Part shown: positions 44,999 through 55,984 of the stretch, in pieces
Layout of the letters: each line of letters opens with the position of its first letter
Position numbering within the stretch: the stretch's first letter is position 1
Assembly (NCBI GenBank): GCA_963971425.1
Contig: OZ020514.1
Location: 14,079,218 to 14,143,217 of the forward strand
Direction of reading: 5' to 3'
Origin: Bryoerythrophyllum caledonicum
Taxonomy: Eukaryota; Streptophyta; Bryopsida; Pottiales; Pottiaceae
Length of the DNA: 64,000 bases
Translations under genes and position numbers: made by a program
Notes under the pieces: generated by a model
What the model was told of the DNA's origin: nothing
Databases searched by the model: none
What the model saw: the letters and a program-made list of their open reading frames with translations, nothing else

Positions 44999-45612
44999 AT
45001 GGTGAGTACACGGAGTCGGAATTATCGCTTCCCCGTACCAGACCACTCGGAGAGTACTTCTATGATAGTCTTTGGACCAGGGTCGAATACCAACGAGGCT
45101 TTTGAGCCTATTTTGGCGTTGTATACCGACCATAGGCTTTGGGTTTGGGGTGTAGGCACGTTTGATGACATGGAGGACAATCTCCGTCATATCGTGCGAG
45201 ACAAGTTCTCGAGACTGGCTAAGGGTATCTCTTTGCCCGATTGGTGGCTCCGATTCGAGATGTCGATGAAGGAGAAGCGCTAGCGGACACCGTCGTTTAA
45301 CGGCAAGTATGCGTTCGAGCACTTGCCTCAGCATTTGGAGCTGGAGGCCTTTCAAGCATACGGGCGATGGCCACACAATACGACGTATAGTTGCGCCCTG
45401 TTCAGGAGTACTGGTGCCAACGTGTGGAGTTGGTAACTACGCTCAAGGAGAGTGCGGTTGCCCAACTCTCGACTTCCACCAAGGAGCCCAACGTGGAAGA
45501 TAGTTTCTTCAATGAGGACCCAAAGGGCAACGGCGTTGCCCTTTGTGGCCAAGCAATCTGGCATGGGGGCCATGTCACATTTGGCCGTGGCAACACATGC
45601 TCCATTCATGGC
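44999..45612 (+). pseudogene. gag: Gypsy G1 gag, part 1
   Basis: An ATG at 44999 opens MVSTRSRNYRFPVPDHSEST, a start typical of plant Ty3/Gypsy Gag proteins. The frame continues with LPDWWLRFEMSMKEKR to a TAG at 45281, then in the same frame with SFNGKYAFEHLPQHLELEAF. A frameshift near 45420-45540 moves it to a frame ending THAPFMA. At that point element A2 is inserted, and the frame resumes beyond it as VGDQPAFHPLP. Gag would form the virus-like particle core in the cytoplasm. Stops and shifts show the copy is dead. Confidence 0.7.
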
Positions 45613-45922
45613 TGTTGCAATTTGTAGAGACAATATCCCTCCGGAATGCACCCAATTGTCACTAAGTGCTTCCCAGAGTAACCGCTCCGGTTTCGTTCCC
45701 ACAGAGACCTAATATTCTTTCTTCAATACTCCGGATTACTTAAACTTTATCCCAACAATCCTTTTATGAGTAAGCTATATTCTTCACTTACGTAGAGTAG
45801 ATCCGGATCCTTCCGGGGTCCGGATTATGTACAATGGTTTCCGGAAGGTAATTTCCGGAAATCTGGAGGGTAGTATAATTTGCCTCTGTTCCTCCTCAAA
45901 GAGTCTCCTGGAGTTTTTAAAC

Positions 45923-46010
45923 GAGTGGCCGGAGTCCACTGATCCTATTTTGTGTAAGTGGCTGGATTTCCAACTGCCCTGTGACTTAAAGTGGCTAGGC
46001 ACCCACTGTC
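45923..46010 (-). other. Triple AGTGG/CCACT hairpin array of A2
   Basis: Minus-strand text gives AGTGGgtgcctagCCACT, AGTTGgaaatccagCCACT and AGTGGactccggCCACT, in the same order as in A1 and A3. Here the middle arm carries one change. Confidence 0.6.
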
Positions 46011-46828
46011 CGGAACTTATAGTGACCGAACACCACTCTCCCTACAAAGCTAACCGATGATATGATTGCTGATGCTAGACTCAGACTCTCACGACATCCA
46101 GAAGGCCTTCCGGACGCGGTCACACAGAGCTAAGTCCGGACTACAACGATATTCTGGGGAGTACAGTTGCAATTCTCCGGAACAGAGGCTTACCGTTCGC
46201 TATGGGTACTCCGTCTAGATCTTTGTATCAGGCTTTTTCCTATCTTAGGAAGAACTCTGGTCGCTGACCAAAATCTAGTTTAACACGGATTGTTCCGTGA
46301 ACTAGAGATTACCAGGAACACCTCTGCAGTTCATCTCCTCCCCTCCTGGCCACTTCCGAACCCTGGAGACTACCAGGAACACCTCTGCAATAGCTCTCTC
46401 CAGCTTTCCCAGGCGATCTCCTGACACTGACCTAGATAATTTTCCCCTCCGGCTAAACACTCGAGTTACACTATTCCGGACGAACCGTTCATACAACAGT
46501 ACTCACAAAAATGGATCAGGCCCTCATAAGTCATAAACACCACACCAAAAGTATCAGAGAGCAAGTCTGAGTAGAAGGGAGCGAAGTTTATTTTGACCTG
46601 AGAAAAACAAGAACAACAGTTTTTGCCAAAACCTCACCGCTAAGTACTAACTACATTCCTTCTAAACTAAGCCTTCCGCCTAGCCATTTACAGGAAGTCT
46701 GCTAGATCTTATCTAAAAGATCCGAGAAATCCGGAAAAGTTCCAGATCGGATCTCAGATCCACAAATCTCGGAACACTTTCGTCTTTGGATTTCCTATTC
46801 TAACTACAAAATTGGGCAGTCGATTCTG

Positions 46829-46878
46829 TTAGCAGCCGGATGCACTTGGAGCCCCATCGTTAATCGCTGATGATCCGG
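46829..46878 (-). other. Hairpin after the A2 gene
   Basis: Minus-strand ATCAGCGATTAACGATGGGG leads through a GC-rich loop to CCGGCTGCTAACAG. The arms pair AGC with GCT plus one further G-C pair and then have a mismatch, so the stem is weaker than in A1 and A3, while the TAACGATGGGG core is unchanged. Confidence 0.45.
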
Positions 46879-46926
46879 AATCTAAGCCCAAGAAAACAAG
46901 AAAAGGAAATCCAAAGCCTAACTAAC

Positions 46927-48752
46927 CTAAATCGGAGCACCTCAGCCCCGATTTCTCCCACTCGGGCGGGAGGGGGAGATCTCCACCGGAACGCGTTGCT
47001 TGCCCTTTGCCTTCTTTGACGTTGCAGGCAAAAGGGTGGTCTTCCGAGTCGATGGTTTGGCTGTTGGAGGAACAACAACCACCAAAGTCCTTGCGTCCGG
47101 CGATGGAGGGGGCTGTTCCGGTGATCCTTCCGGGACCGGAGGTGCTGGTGTTTCCGTCGTGGAAGCTGACTTAGTCTCCTAGACCAAGTCCCTATAGCTT
47201 CCGGACGGACTCCTTGGTCCGGGCGCCAATCTCCGGGACACGGACCTTGGTGGATTCGGGAGGTCACCTTCCGCCAGAGTATGTAGCAGTCGCATGTTGG
47301 GTGGCAACATAAGGTCCGGAAGCTTCTTCAGGATCTTGCTCATGCTCGGATTGGGGAGCACGATACCCTCCGCCGGTGTTCGAGGCGACGGAGTGTCTAG
47401 AGACTCCGGATTCGTTGAGGTGCCCGGAGCTCGAGTGGTCTTGGCCGGTGGTTCCGGAGGGACTACGATTCGTGTTGTGGTCGGGGTGCCTTCCGGTCAA
47501 GGTACTGCTGGTTCTTCCGGAAACTCCACGACGATGTTGTCGACCAGCAACTTCATCTGCTCTTAGGTCCGTCCCATCTTATCCGCCTGATCAAGGAGGA
47601 ACCGGATGATGTTGGCCCGGGTGACCTTCTCCTTCTTCTCCACTAGTTCGGTGAAGAGCCGGCTCTAGTTGATCACGTCAACCGGAAACTCCAGGGCTAC
47701 CCTCCGGAACATTGGCGCACCGCGACCACATCTTGTGATTCGTGTTGTGGTCGGGGTCCAGCCAATGTTGGGGATGAGCTCATCCATTAGCTTGAGCTGA
47801 CCCTTGGAGTCGTCCCGGTCCACCTTCCTCTTCTTCCGGTCGTTCCTTCCGAGGGTCCGGACTCATCTTCTCCGGATGACGCGGATGAGCTGCAGATGCC
47901 CGGACTCTCCGCCTCGGGCTCCTTCCCCCGAGGTCTCTTCGAAGCCTTCCGGCCTTCCAGAGTGCTTGTGGTGGCTGCTTCTGGCGCTGGCTCCTCCTCT
48001 CCGGATTCTTCCTCTTCAGACTCGTCCCCTCCGTACTTCTGGAAGTTGAGAACTTCGTCGTATTTCCGGATTTCCGCCAGAGTAAGTTGCTGGTGGTGAG
48101 CATAGACATGCACCACATAGGATGCCAAAGGTGTTGCCGTCTTCTTCACCTTTTGGAGGTTGGCTACAAGACGGTTGATCATTTCCGTCATGAGCGTCCC
48201 CCAGTCTACCACTATCTTCTCCTAGAGTGCCCCAAGGATAGTGCAGGCCCACTTCGCCACCAACCGCTTCGGCTTTTCCGGATGGAAGATAGGGTTTAAA
48301 AATCCTAGCACGAGCTGGGCGTCCAAGTGCTTAAGGTCCTGCAAGTTGTAGCCGTCCTTTGGATCCGCCGATCCGGCAAACTCGTCTGTCAGGAACTCGT
48401 CCCGCCGTTCTACCACCTTGGTGCGGCCGCCTTGGAAGTTGTACGCCTGAGACCATTCCGGAACTCCCCAGTTTTTCGGATGGGCTCTTAGCAACCCCTT
48501 GTACTTCTCGTCCGGGGTGCCTATGAGTTTCCACACGTAGACCTCCTCCCGCATGCCCCAGGGGACTTCGAGCAAACCCTCGCAGCCCATCGTCTTCACG
48601 CTCGACTGCAATAGGTTAAACTCGTCAAGGTCTTCTGAAATGTCCGGAAGGACGCGGGCCAAGGGTGGGAGCACCACTGCAGGTTCTTCGTCTCTCCGGC
48701 CGCGCCCATCTCTGTCTGTTTGCTTCTTCTTGGCCATCGGTACAGACTTCAT
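46927..48752 (-). pseudogene. Element A protein, A2 copy (broken)
   Basis: The start codon homologous to that of A3 is at 48752 (MKSVPMAKKKQTDRD). The N-terminal domain is well kept (ADPKDGYNLQDLKHLDAQLV, FLNPIFHPEKPKRLVAKWA) up to a TAG near 48223, where A3 has an Arg codon. The same frame then continues to about 47787 (ATPLASYVVHVYAHHQQLTL, KRPRGKEPEAESPG). About 280 bp of the coiled coil present in A3 is missing between roughly 47790 and 47720. A 21-base string, GATTCGTGTTGTGGTCGGGGT, occurs twice nearby (47466 and 47738). The remainder has TAG, TAA and TGA stops and ends in the frame PVEISPSRPSGRNRG. The protein is as described for A1. The copy is dead. Confidence 0.75.
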
Positions 48753-49261
48753 GGGAATTCCTCTCACCTCACAGTCTCTCAAGGTAGTCCTTGCACGCAT
48801 TGTCCTCACAAAAGCTCTCCCTAATGGACGCACGTCCGTTCTAAAGGTCTAAGCTTCAAACCCTAACGACCAGCAGTTAGAAAACTGTAAGAGAGAGAGA
48901 GAGAGAAGGAGAAAACCCTAATGCGGAACCCCAGTACGCGAGGAAGAAATGGAGAAGAAAGAGTTTTCCCCCCCAAACCCCAGCCTTAAGTAGTCGGGCC
49001 GTTAGTACGGCATCATGATGACAGTTGATGGCGACGGTTCCGGATAACTGACTGCCCCGGAATTCCGGTAACTACTCTGGCTCCGCTTTTAACAGTTTTA
49101 GGCTTATTAAGTGTTTACAGTCCGGCCCACTTGACTTTATTATTGCATCAAGAATATAGGTTGTATTCTAGCACGAACTAACATAAATATTTAACTAATT
49201 TTTTTGTTTTGGCCGAAATTTAAGGTTACTTCCGGCACCATGTGGAAAACGGAGTCCCACA

Positions 49262-49932
49262 ATGGCAGTTGGCGATCAACCAGCCTTTCATCCTTTGCCG
49301 CAATTTGAGGTGAAATACGAGGGGTTCAAGTGTGATCATATGCAACGCATCAAGGATTTCCGGCGGGATAATGATGAAGTATATCCGTTATACCCCCTGT
49401 ACTATGTATACCCGGTTTATCCCTCGCACTATGTATACCCGGTTGGCACAATTGTCAGCGGAGGTTGGTGATATGTTTACAAAGCACTAGGTAATGAAGA
49501 TCTTCATTTCAAAGCTAGATAAGCAAATGGTGGAATTGATTAGTCCACATCTTCTTTTCCAGTATCACGGCAATGTCGCTATCACGCAAGTGTTTGCCAA
49601 GGTGGAAGCGCTTGATAGAGCGTTGGGCCTGAGCGAGGCCACGGATTTGGTCACGGCGTTGATGGAATTAAGCTCATCAAGCTTGCCACCGCGACCGGTT
49701 GTTTGGGGGAGGCACAACCTGAAAAGGTTGTCCATTATTGGGCTTGTAGAGAGGCGGGTCACACCAAGGAGAACTCCAATGGCTTGAAGAAGGAGGCAAG
49801 CACTGTAAAGGCCAAGCCTAAGATCGAGGCGGCCCAGACTGCAAAGAAGGTTAAGGGCAAGGGATTGAAGGCTGTGACATGCTGTCACTGTGACAAGTCC
49901 GGTCACAGTGATGAAGTTATGTTCTTCACCTA
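49262..49932 (+). pseudogene. gag: Gypsy G1 gag, part 2, with degenerate zinc knuckles
   Basis: The frame picks up after A2 as VGDQPAFHPLPQFEVKYEGF. A Tyr/Pro-rich stretch (YYVYPVYPSHYVYPV) comes from a 27-base tandem duplication at 49398-49445. Beyond a TAG the frame shifts to FISKLDKQMVELISPHLLFQ and VFAKVEALDRALGLSEATDL, wording typical of Gypsy Gag. It then shifts again to two zinc-knuckle-like motifs, YWACREAGHTKENSN and TCCHCDKSGHSDEVMF. Each keeps part of C-x2-C-x4-H-x4-C but lacks the last Cys, so nucleic-acid binding would be impaired. A TAG ends this part. Confidence 0.7.
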
Positions 49933-50012
49933 GAAAACGTCTAGGGTCTTTGGCTATTGAATTAGATGTTGTGAAGAAACTTCACACTGAAATGGTGGAG
50001 TTAAAGAAGTAG

Positions 50013-50872
50013 ATGAGCGCGATGGCTTTTTTGAGGCAAGTGGCCGACACACAGTCTCCGGTGAGGGGCCATGGCTCATTGTCAGCCCTAGATCACTATT
50101 TGTATGACACTTTAGAGAAGGTGGTGGCAGTAGTTGCCACTCGTGCTCAAACTACCGTAGAGGCGGTGTCACCTTCTACCTCTGTGCGAGGGGGTAGTGG
50201 CCGTACACGCCACATGGATTTGCCGGACCACATTGGTCAGTCCCGGTTACCTCTTTCGTTCAACATCGCGGATGCGGTGACTTCTACTACCCCAGTCCCA
50301 CCGAATTCTTCTAGTTGTCAAGATGCCGCACACATCTTGGCGTATAAGGTGTTGCAGCTGCCGGTGTGGACTTTCTGACACAAGATTATCAATTATCCGG
50401 TGTATTCCACATGGCGGGTAGTATGTTGTAGGGAAAGGTGCCCATGCCATCGTTAGAGGTGTTGCAGGTAGAAATGGCTCCATCCACCGATGAGGATTTT
50501 GTGGCAATGCGAGCGATGTTGGTAGCGGAGGCCATTTTCGTGTTTGAGGCAAATGCGACTTCTACACTTATAGAGCAGTCCTCCAAGGATCAACCCTTGA
50601 TTACTAGGGTGGCTTATTTGTTTGATGTTGCGGCCCAATCGGCACGGGAGCGACGCATTGTGTGTCCAAGGGTGGTACGCTTGGTATACAATTACAGAGT
50701 TATGGTCGTTAGTCATACTGACGGCAATCCCACCCAAGCTACCCTCCTTTGTGTTATGTTAGACCCTAGAGCTTAGGAGGTGATGATTGGCAAGTAGCTA
50801 GCCCAAGATTTGGGTCTAGGTGCTTCAGACCTTGAGCCTTGCCCATTTATGATTGTTACATCGATAAAAGGC
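50013..50872 (+). pseudogene. Gypsy G1 linker and aspartic protease remnant
   Basis: After a TAG at 50010 the frame reads FLRQVADTQSPVRGHGSLSA and later SARERRIVCPRVVRLVYNY. Near 50756 it becomes LDPRA-stop-EVMIGK-stop-LAQDLGLGASDLE, which corresponds to the retropepsin segment around the active-site DTGA, followed by CPFMIVTSI. The catalytic Asp-Thr/Ser-Gly is altered to DPRA and two TAG codons fall inside the domain, so the protease is dead. At about 50872 the sequence jumps directly into the methyltransferase motif IV region, so a deletion has probably removed the end of the protease and the start of the methyltransferase. Confidence 0.65.
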
Positions 50873-50874
50873 AA

Positions 50875-52212
50875 GGCTCAAGTGAAAATGATCTACGCCG
50901 TTTGGGTCATGTGGACTTGGTGATTGCCGGATGGCCTTGCCAAGGCCATTCACGGGCGGGCAATGGGCGTGGCTTGGATGATCCACGGTCGGGTCTCTTT
51001 ACAGATTTGCTTAGGCTCATCCGTTGGTGGATTATCCACCAATTGACGCCAGGATAAAAGCAAGCTACACCGGTATAAAAAACGTATCACAAGTTGTTTT
51101 TGTAGGAGTAACAAACATTCTTTTGTTTACCAAACAAGATGTACCTTTGTTTTTCAGATTTTTGATGATGGAATGTTGTTCCCAACTTGAATGGCATTAA
51201 ACAAACGCTAAAAACTTGGTAAGCCAATCAATGGTTTCATCTGTATGGCTGAATTTGTAGGAGAAATATACTTGTCACAAAATACTAGATTTGTACAAAT
51301 ATATTGTTTTTGAGTGATTTGTGATACGTATGATGATGAAAATTTGCATGCACATTTGTAGGGTGTTGTGAATGGACTATGCAATAAAAAAAACAAATTT
51401 TCAAATCCAATTGGTAGAAAACATGCCGACCGTACATGGTTCAAAATGACTAAGGATTGGGTCATTTCTTTAATGGATTTTTGTCAAAAACAGTGCTTCA
51501 TATATAACCCTAGGTTGGCATATGGTGGCTTTTTAAAAAAAGTTTTTTTATATCCTTTTTTTGAAAGTTAAGTTTGAAATATACTAAAATACACCAAAAT
51601 ATACTAAAAACATACCATGGTCTTTGCCCAAAATGGGGTGGGTGAACCATGCTTTCACTCGCCACCGGGGTACATTTTTGAGAATGCATTGCCATTGAAG
51701 GATAGAGGGACAAAGATGCGTAAAGATGGCGCATACATCCATCACCTTCTTGGTCCTCCAACGTGTATTGATGCCGCGGCATTGGGCTCTTACGCCCATC
51801 GGCCACGTTGGATTTGGACTAACATGGCATCATCAGCAATGCTCACCTTTGCACTTGCTCAAGTCCAACGGCCCGTGCACCGTGAGTTCGATGACATCTT
51901 GGATGACCACCGTGTTTCCACGGAGGTTACCAAGGATGACGAACCACCATTGGCTGTGGTGAACCGTGTTGGTTTAATTTGAGGGGACATTTTCCGTATT
52001 GATGTGCTATCCATGGTCATTTGCCTTTAGGACACGTGGTCCGGACATGGTTTGGGATTTTTCTTCCTAAACTTATGAGGAGCCTTCCGCGGATGAGAAG
52101 GAGCGGGCGATGGGCTTTTTGACACGCACCACGGCCGCACCGGATCTCTTAGAGGGCCTACGTTGTAATTTGTTGGGTCAAGCCATTGATCTCAACACCC
52201 TTGTAAAGTAGT
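50875..52212 (+). pseudogene. DNMT3-like cytosine-5 DNA methyltransferase inside Gypsy G1
   Basis: The first part (50875-51045) reads LRRLGHVDLVIAGWPCQGHS and GLDDPRSGLFTDLLRLIRWW. PCQ at 50935-50943 is motif IV of cytosine-5 methyltransferases with the catalytic Cys. After an AT-rich insert the second part reads PPGYIFENALPL (motif VI, Glu-Asn kept), LGSYAHRPRWIWTNM (motif VIII; AHRxR as in DNMT3) and PPLAVVNRVG. After a TGA and a shift it reads PSADEKERAMGFLTRTTAAP and LLGQAIDLNTL (motifs IX-X). Motif I (SAM binding) is missing. The motif order without a bulky target domain is DNMT3-like. Methyltransferases captured by Gypsy elements are known in charophytes, as I recall, so this is probably that group. 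Stops and the missing N-terminus make it inactive. Confidence 0.8.
51060..51665. mobile_element. AT-rich insertion in the methyltransferase, unresolved
   Basis: The AT-rich stretch separates motif IV from motif VI. One end reads CCGGTATAAAAAACGTATCA near 51070 and the other, inverted, CCATGGTATGTTTTTAGTAT near 51616, which gives weak inverted repeats around GGTAT. Alternatively CACCGG at 51067-51072 and 51664-51669 could be a 6-bp duplication restoring an ATPGYIFEN reading. An intron is less likely because no AG acceptor precedes the motif VI text. Confidence 0.4.
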
Positions 52213-52435
52213 ATTTTTGACCAATTGAAAATTAATCTAGTGTGGTCTGATTCGTTCACTGGGGAGGTATGTAATTAAAGAGTTGGGATTATGACTTCAA
52301 CACCCATGGGATGGCTCAATCCAGACTTAACCTAAGTACCCATGCTTCCATAACACCTCATTGGTGATAGTACCAATCTCTCAATTTTCATATGTAAAAC
52401 CAAAAGCTAACCTCTTATTGGTGCAAGATGTATCT

Positions 52436-52792
52436 TCAATAATCTTCTACTCCATCGTCTTCATAATATTCTCCAAGTTGCCAGAACATCATTGCTTCAA
52501 TGCTGCAAGGCTCTCGTATGGTTCCTATCCACTGGTACTCAGGTTCAAATTTGATCAACCATTGGTAATCTTCTTCCCTTAGCACCGCTCCAATCGGTGT
52601 GTCTTTGTTGGTCTTCAACAAGATGTGAATCTCTTCACAGATCTTCTTCTTGGTCTTCAAACTTACCGATTTCACAATTCCTCCCAGATAATGCGCTCTT
52701 CCATATTTTTGTTTTAACAATTCTCTCAACTTGTCTATTAATTCCCTATTGGTTAATTTCACACCCGGCATAGGTGTTAAAAACCACCTCAC
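52436..52792 (-). CDS. Small protein of element H, 118 residues, unknown
   Basis: An uninterrupted minus-strand frame starts at ATG 52792 with MRWFLTPMPGVKLTNRELID and ends acidic (YYEDDGVEDY). Composition looks coding: basic helix KLRELLKQKYGRAHYLGG, then KTKKKICEEIHILLKTNKD, then several aromatic residues. I recognise no domain. A DNA-binding or accessory role in element H is a guess from its position only. It could be a chance frame or an exon of a longer broken gene, since the flanks are AT-rich and closed. Confidence 0.35.
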   Translation of the reverse strand: MRWFLTPMPGVKLTNRELIDKLRELLKQKYGRAHYLGGIVKSVSLKTKKKICEEIHILLKTNKDTPIGAVLREEDYQWLIKFEPEYQWIGTIREPCSIEAMMFWQLGEYYEDDGVEDY

Positions 52793-53976
52793 GACATTGC
52801 TCCCATCTCGGCAATCAATGCTTCATTCATTTAATGACATCTTTTTCTCCATTTTCCAATTATTCTTTTTCTTTAATTTTCTTCATTTCCTTTTCCACTT
52901 CTTCTTATTTTTTTAATCCACACTTCTCTTTTTATTTATTTTTCTATTTATTATATTTATTATTTTATTTATTTTATTTTTCTCTTATCAGACGCAGGTC
53001 TGATTACTCTCCAATTGTTAACTTTTTTTCAATGGTTTTAAGAGCCAATGCGGTAACACTTCCCAATCTGGCCTCAATCAACTCTAGCATACATCGTACC
53101 AATTGGTAACATGGCCATGGCATGCACCCATGCCTGTTCAACTTCTCCAATTGGTTTCAGTCTACTCTTCAAACACAGTCAACTCCGGTCAGTTCAATTA
53201 CCAATGGGTGACACAACTTCCCATTGATAATTACTCACTCACAATTACACACACTCAGCGTGGCTTCCTCGTTGGTTTCTCCAATTTGTCTACAACGACA
53301 CTCCCTCAACCGTCCTCCAATCACTATTGTCTAATAGTCTCAATCACATTCTCTTCACTCACCCTTTTTATTGATTTTCATAATTTTATAAATCAGACAC
53401 AAGTCTAATTATGCTCCAACCAACTTATCCCTCAGTCAATTCTTCCTCCCATAGGTGTGGGACTCCGTTCCCACGTGGTGCCGAAAGTTACCCTTATATT
53501 CCGGCCAAAACAAAAAAAATTAGTAAATAGTTACGCTAGTTCGGTCTAGGGAACAACATATAGTCTTGATGAAAGAATAAAGTCGGAGGAGACAATCTGC
53601 AAACCCTAATTAAGCCTAAAACTGTCAAATACGGAACCGGAGCAGTTACCGGGATTCCGGTTCAGGTGGTTATTCGGAACTGTCGATCGGAACTCTCACC
53701 GTCAACCGTCATCATGATACCGTACTAACGGTCCGACTACTTAAAGTTGGGTTTGGAGGGATACTCTTTCTTCTCACTTTGTCTTCCCGAGCCTCGGCTT
53801 GTTCTTTCTTTTGCTCTTGCTTTCTCTCTCGCTCTTACGGTTTTTCGAACCGCTTGCCATTAGGGTTTGGAGAATCGGACAGTTAGAACGGATGTGTGTC
53901 TGTTAGGGAGGGCTTTTGGTGAGGACGGTGCGTGCAGGGACAACCTCGAGAGATAGTAAGGTGATAGTCTGATTCC

Positions 53977-55885
53977 ATGAAGTCTGTGCCGATGGCAAAG
54001 AAGAAGAGAACGGACAGAGACGGGCGCGGCCGGAGAGACGAGGAGCCGGCAGTTGCACTGCCCCCCTTAACCCGCGTTCTTCCAGAAATTCCAGAAGACC
54101 CGGAGGAACTCGGTATGCTGAAGAACAGCCTGAAGTATATGGGTTGTGAGGGTTTACTCGAGGTCCCGTGGGGCATCCGGGAGGAGGTCTACGTCTGGGA
54201 GCTTGTTGGGTCGCCGGACAAGAAATACAAGGGGCTGATGAGAGCCCATCCGGAGGTCTGGGGTGTCCCGGAGTGGTCTCAGGCCTACGATTTCCGGGCT
54301 GGCCGCACCAAGGTGGTGGAACGGCGGGACAAGTTTCTAGCGGAAGAGTTCGGAACACTTGCAGACCCGAAGGATGGCTACAACCTCCAAGACCTTCGGC
54401 ACCAGGATGCCTTGCTCGTGCTAGGGTTTTTAAACCCTATCTTCCATCCGGAAAAGCCGAAACGGGTGGTGGCGAAGTGGGCCTGCACTTTCCTCGGAGC
54501 ACTCCGGGGAAAGATTGTCGTCGACTGGGGAACGTTGATGGCTGACCTAATCAACCGGTTGGTCGCCAATCTCCAGAAGGTGAAGAAATCGGCAACACCG
54601 CTGGCCTTGTATGTGGTGCACCTTTATGCGCACCACCAGCAACTGACTCAGGCGGAAGTCCGGCACTACGACGAAGTGCTTAACTTCCAGAGGTATGGAG
54701 CGGACGAGTCGAAAGAAGAGGAGTCCGGAGAAAAGGAGACTACGCCGGGAGCAGCAACCACGAGCACTCCGGAAGTCCGGAAGACTTCTAAGAGACCTCG
54801 GGGGAAGGAGCCCGAGGCGGAGAGTCCGGGCATCGACAGCTCCTCCGCATCTTCTGGAGAAGATGAGTCCGGACCATCAGAAGGAACCAACCAGAAGAGG
54901 AGGAAGGTGGACAAGGATGACTCCAAGGGACAGCTCAAGCAAATGGACGAGCTCACCCGAGAGATCGGCTGGAGGGTTGGTCTCCTTAAGGAGACCAACT
55001 TTGTCATCACCACCAGCGTTGAGCAGATCTTCCGGAGCCTGGACGTCGACCGGCTGGAGGACGCCATCAACCGGGTGGAGGAACTCCGGAACCGGGAGAC
55101 GGACTCGAAGGCACTGCATACGCAAATCTCCACCATGTACAAAGCTAGCAATGACATGGAGAAGAAGATGAAGCGGTACCTCGCGGAGGCCGCCCTGGCA
55201 GTGACGGCCCGGAAACTGGCCGAGGAAAAGGCTAACGCTTCCGCCGCCGCCTTGATGGAGGTCCGAGCAGCCCTGGAATTCCCGGTGGATACGATCAACT
55301 GGAGCCGACTCTTCACCGAACAGGTGGAGAAGAAGGAGATGGTCAGCAGGGCCAACATCATCCGGTTCCTGCAGGACCAGGCGGAGAAGATGGGCCGGAC
55401 ATGGGAGCAGATGCGACTGCTCGTTGACAACGTTACCTAGGGTCTTCCGGAGGACCACGAAGCACCGACACTAGGGGGGTCCCCAACCCCAGGACGGACT
55501 ACCGCCCCTCCGGAACCCCCGCCGCCTGCGACCACTCCTGCTCCGAGGACCTCCGCGACTCTGGAGACCTTGGACACTCTGTCGCCACGGACACCAACAA
55601 AAGGTATCGTACTCCCCAATCCGAGTACGAGTGAGATTCCGAAGAAGCTTCCGGAGCGGGAATGCCATCTCCCCCGATTTCGGAAGGATCACCGCAACAG
55701 CCCCCTCCACCGCCGGACGCCAGTACTCCGGTGGCCGTTGTCCCTCCAATAGCCGGACCATCGACCCGGAGGACCACCCTTTCGCCGGCAACGTCAAAGA
55801 AGGCGAAGGGCAAGGCGCGCGTTCCAGTAGAGATCTCCCCCTCCCGCCAGAGTGGGAGAAACCGGGGCCCAGGAGCTCCAACTTA
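53977..55885 (+). pseudogene. Element A protein, A3 copy (one TAG and one frameshift)
   Basis: ATG at 53977 opens MKSVPMAKKKRTDRD and stays open for 487 codons to a TAG at 55438-55440. The protein shows the conserved N-terminal domain (FGTLADPKDGYNLQDLRHQD, IFHPEKPKRVVAKWACTFLG, TPLALYVVHLYAHHQQLTQA), a basic cluster (KRPRGKEPE) and Ser-rich linker, a coiled coil (RVEELRNRETDSKALHTQIS and KMKRYLAEAALAVTARKLAE), and then FPVDTINWSRLFTEQVEKKE, matching A1. Beyond the TAG the same frame continues Pro-rich, and a shift near 55660 leads to PVEISPSRQSGRNRG at 55885, the same C-terminal end as A2. The TAG and shift probably inactivate the tail only; a 487-residue product could still be made. Confidence 0.8.
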
Positions 55886-55941
55886 GGATTAGATAGGTTT
55901 TGAATTTCTTTGTCTTCTTTTCTCAGGGTTAGAGTCCGGAT

Positions 55942-55984
55942 CAGCAGCGACTAACGATGGGGCCCCAAGCGCACCCGGCTGCTG
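55942..55984 (+). other. Conserved hairpin after the A3 gene
   Basis: CAGCAGC (55942-55948) pairs with GCTGCTG (55978-55984) around a loop with CTAACGATGGGGCCCC. A further CCGG on each side can extend the stem after a two-base bulge. Two pairs differ from A1 on both arms. Confidence 0.65.

Larger units (their letters stand above)
45613..49261 (-). mobile_element. Element A2 (LTR-less, TG...CA, 5-bp TSD)
   Basis: On the minus strand the element starts TGTGGGACTCCGTTTTCCACA (ending at 49261 in + coordinates) and ends AAATTGCAACA at 45613. It is flanked by atggc at 45608-45612 and 49262-49266. Length is 3649 bp. It splits the G1 gag frame exactly: THAPFMA before and VGDQPAFHP after. Layout is as in A1 and A3: 5' region, one gene, hairpin after the gene, paired GAGGTGTTCCTGGT motif, triple AGTGG hairpin. 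A (GA)n run sits at 48888-48906 in its leader. Confidence 0.9.

Noticed and set aside
46302..46496. Small minus-strand frame in the A2 3' region
   Set aside because: It falls in the conserved non-coding 3' part of family A and is not open in A1 or A3.
51060..51665. Intron within the methyltransferase
   Set aside because: A GT is available on the left but no AG acceptor precedes motif VI, and retroelement genes rarely carry introns; left as an unresolved insertion.
54666..55458. Long minus-strand open frames opposite the A3 gene (up to 254 codons)
   Set aside because: They are antisense to a conserved coding region; composition is Ser/Leu-rich as expected from the complement of a Glu/Lys-rich coiled coil.
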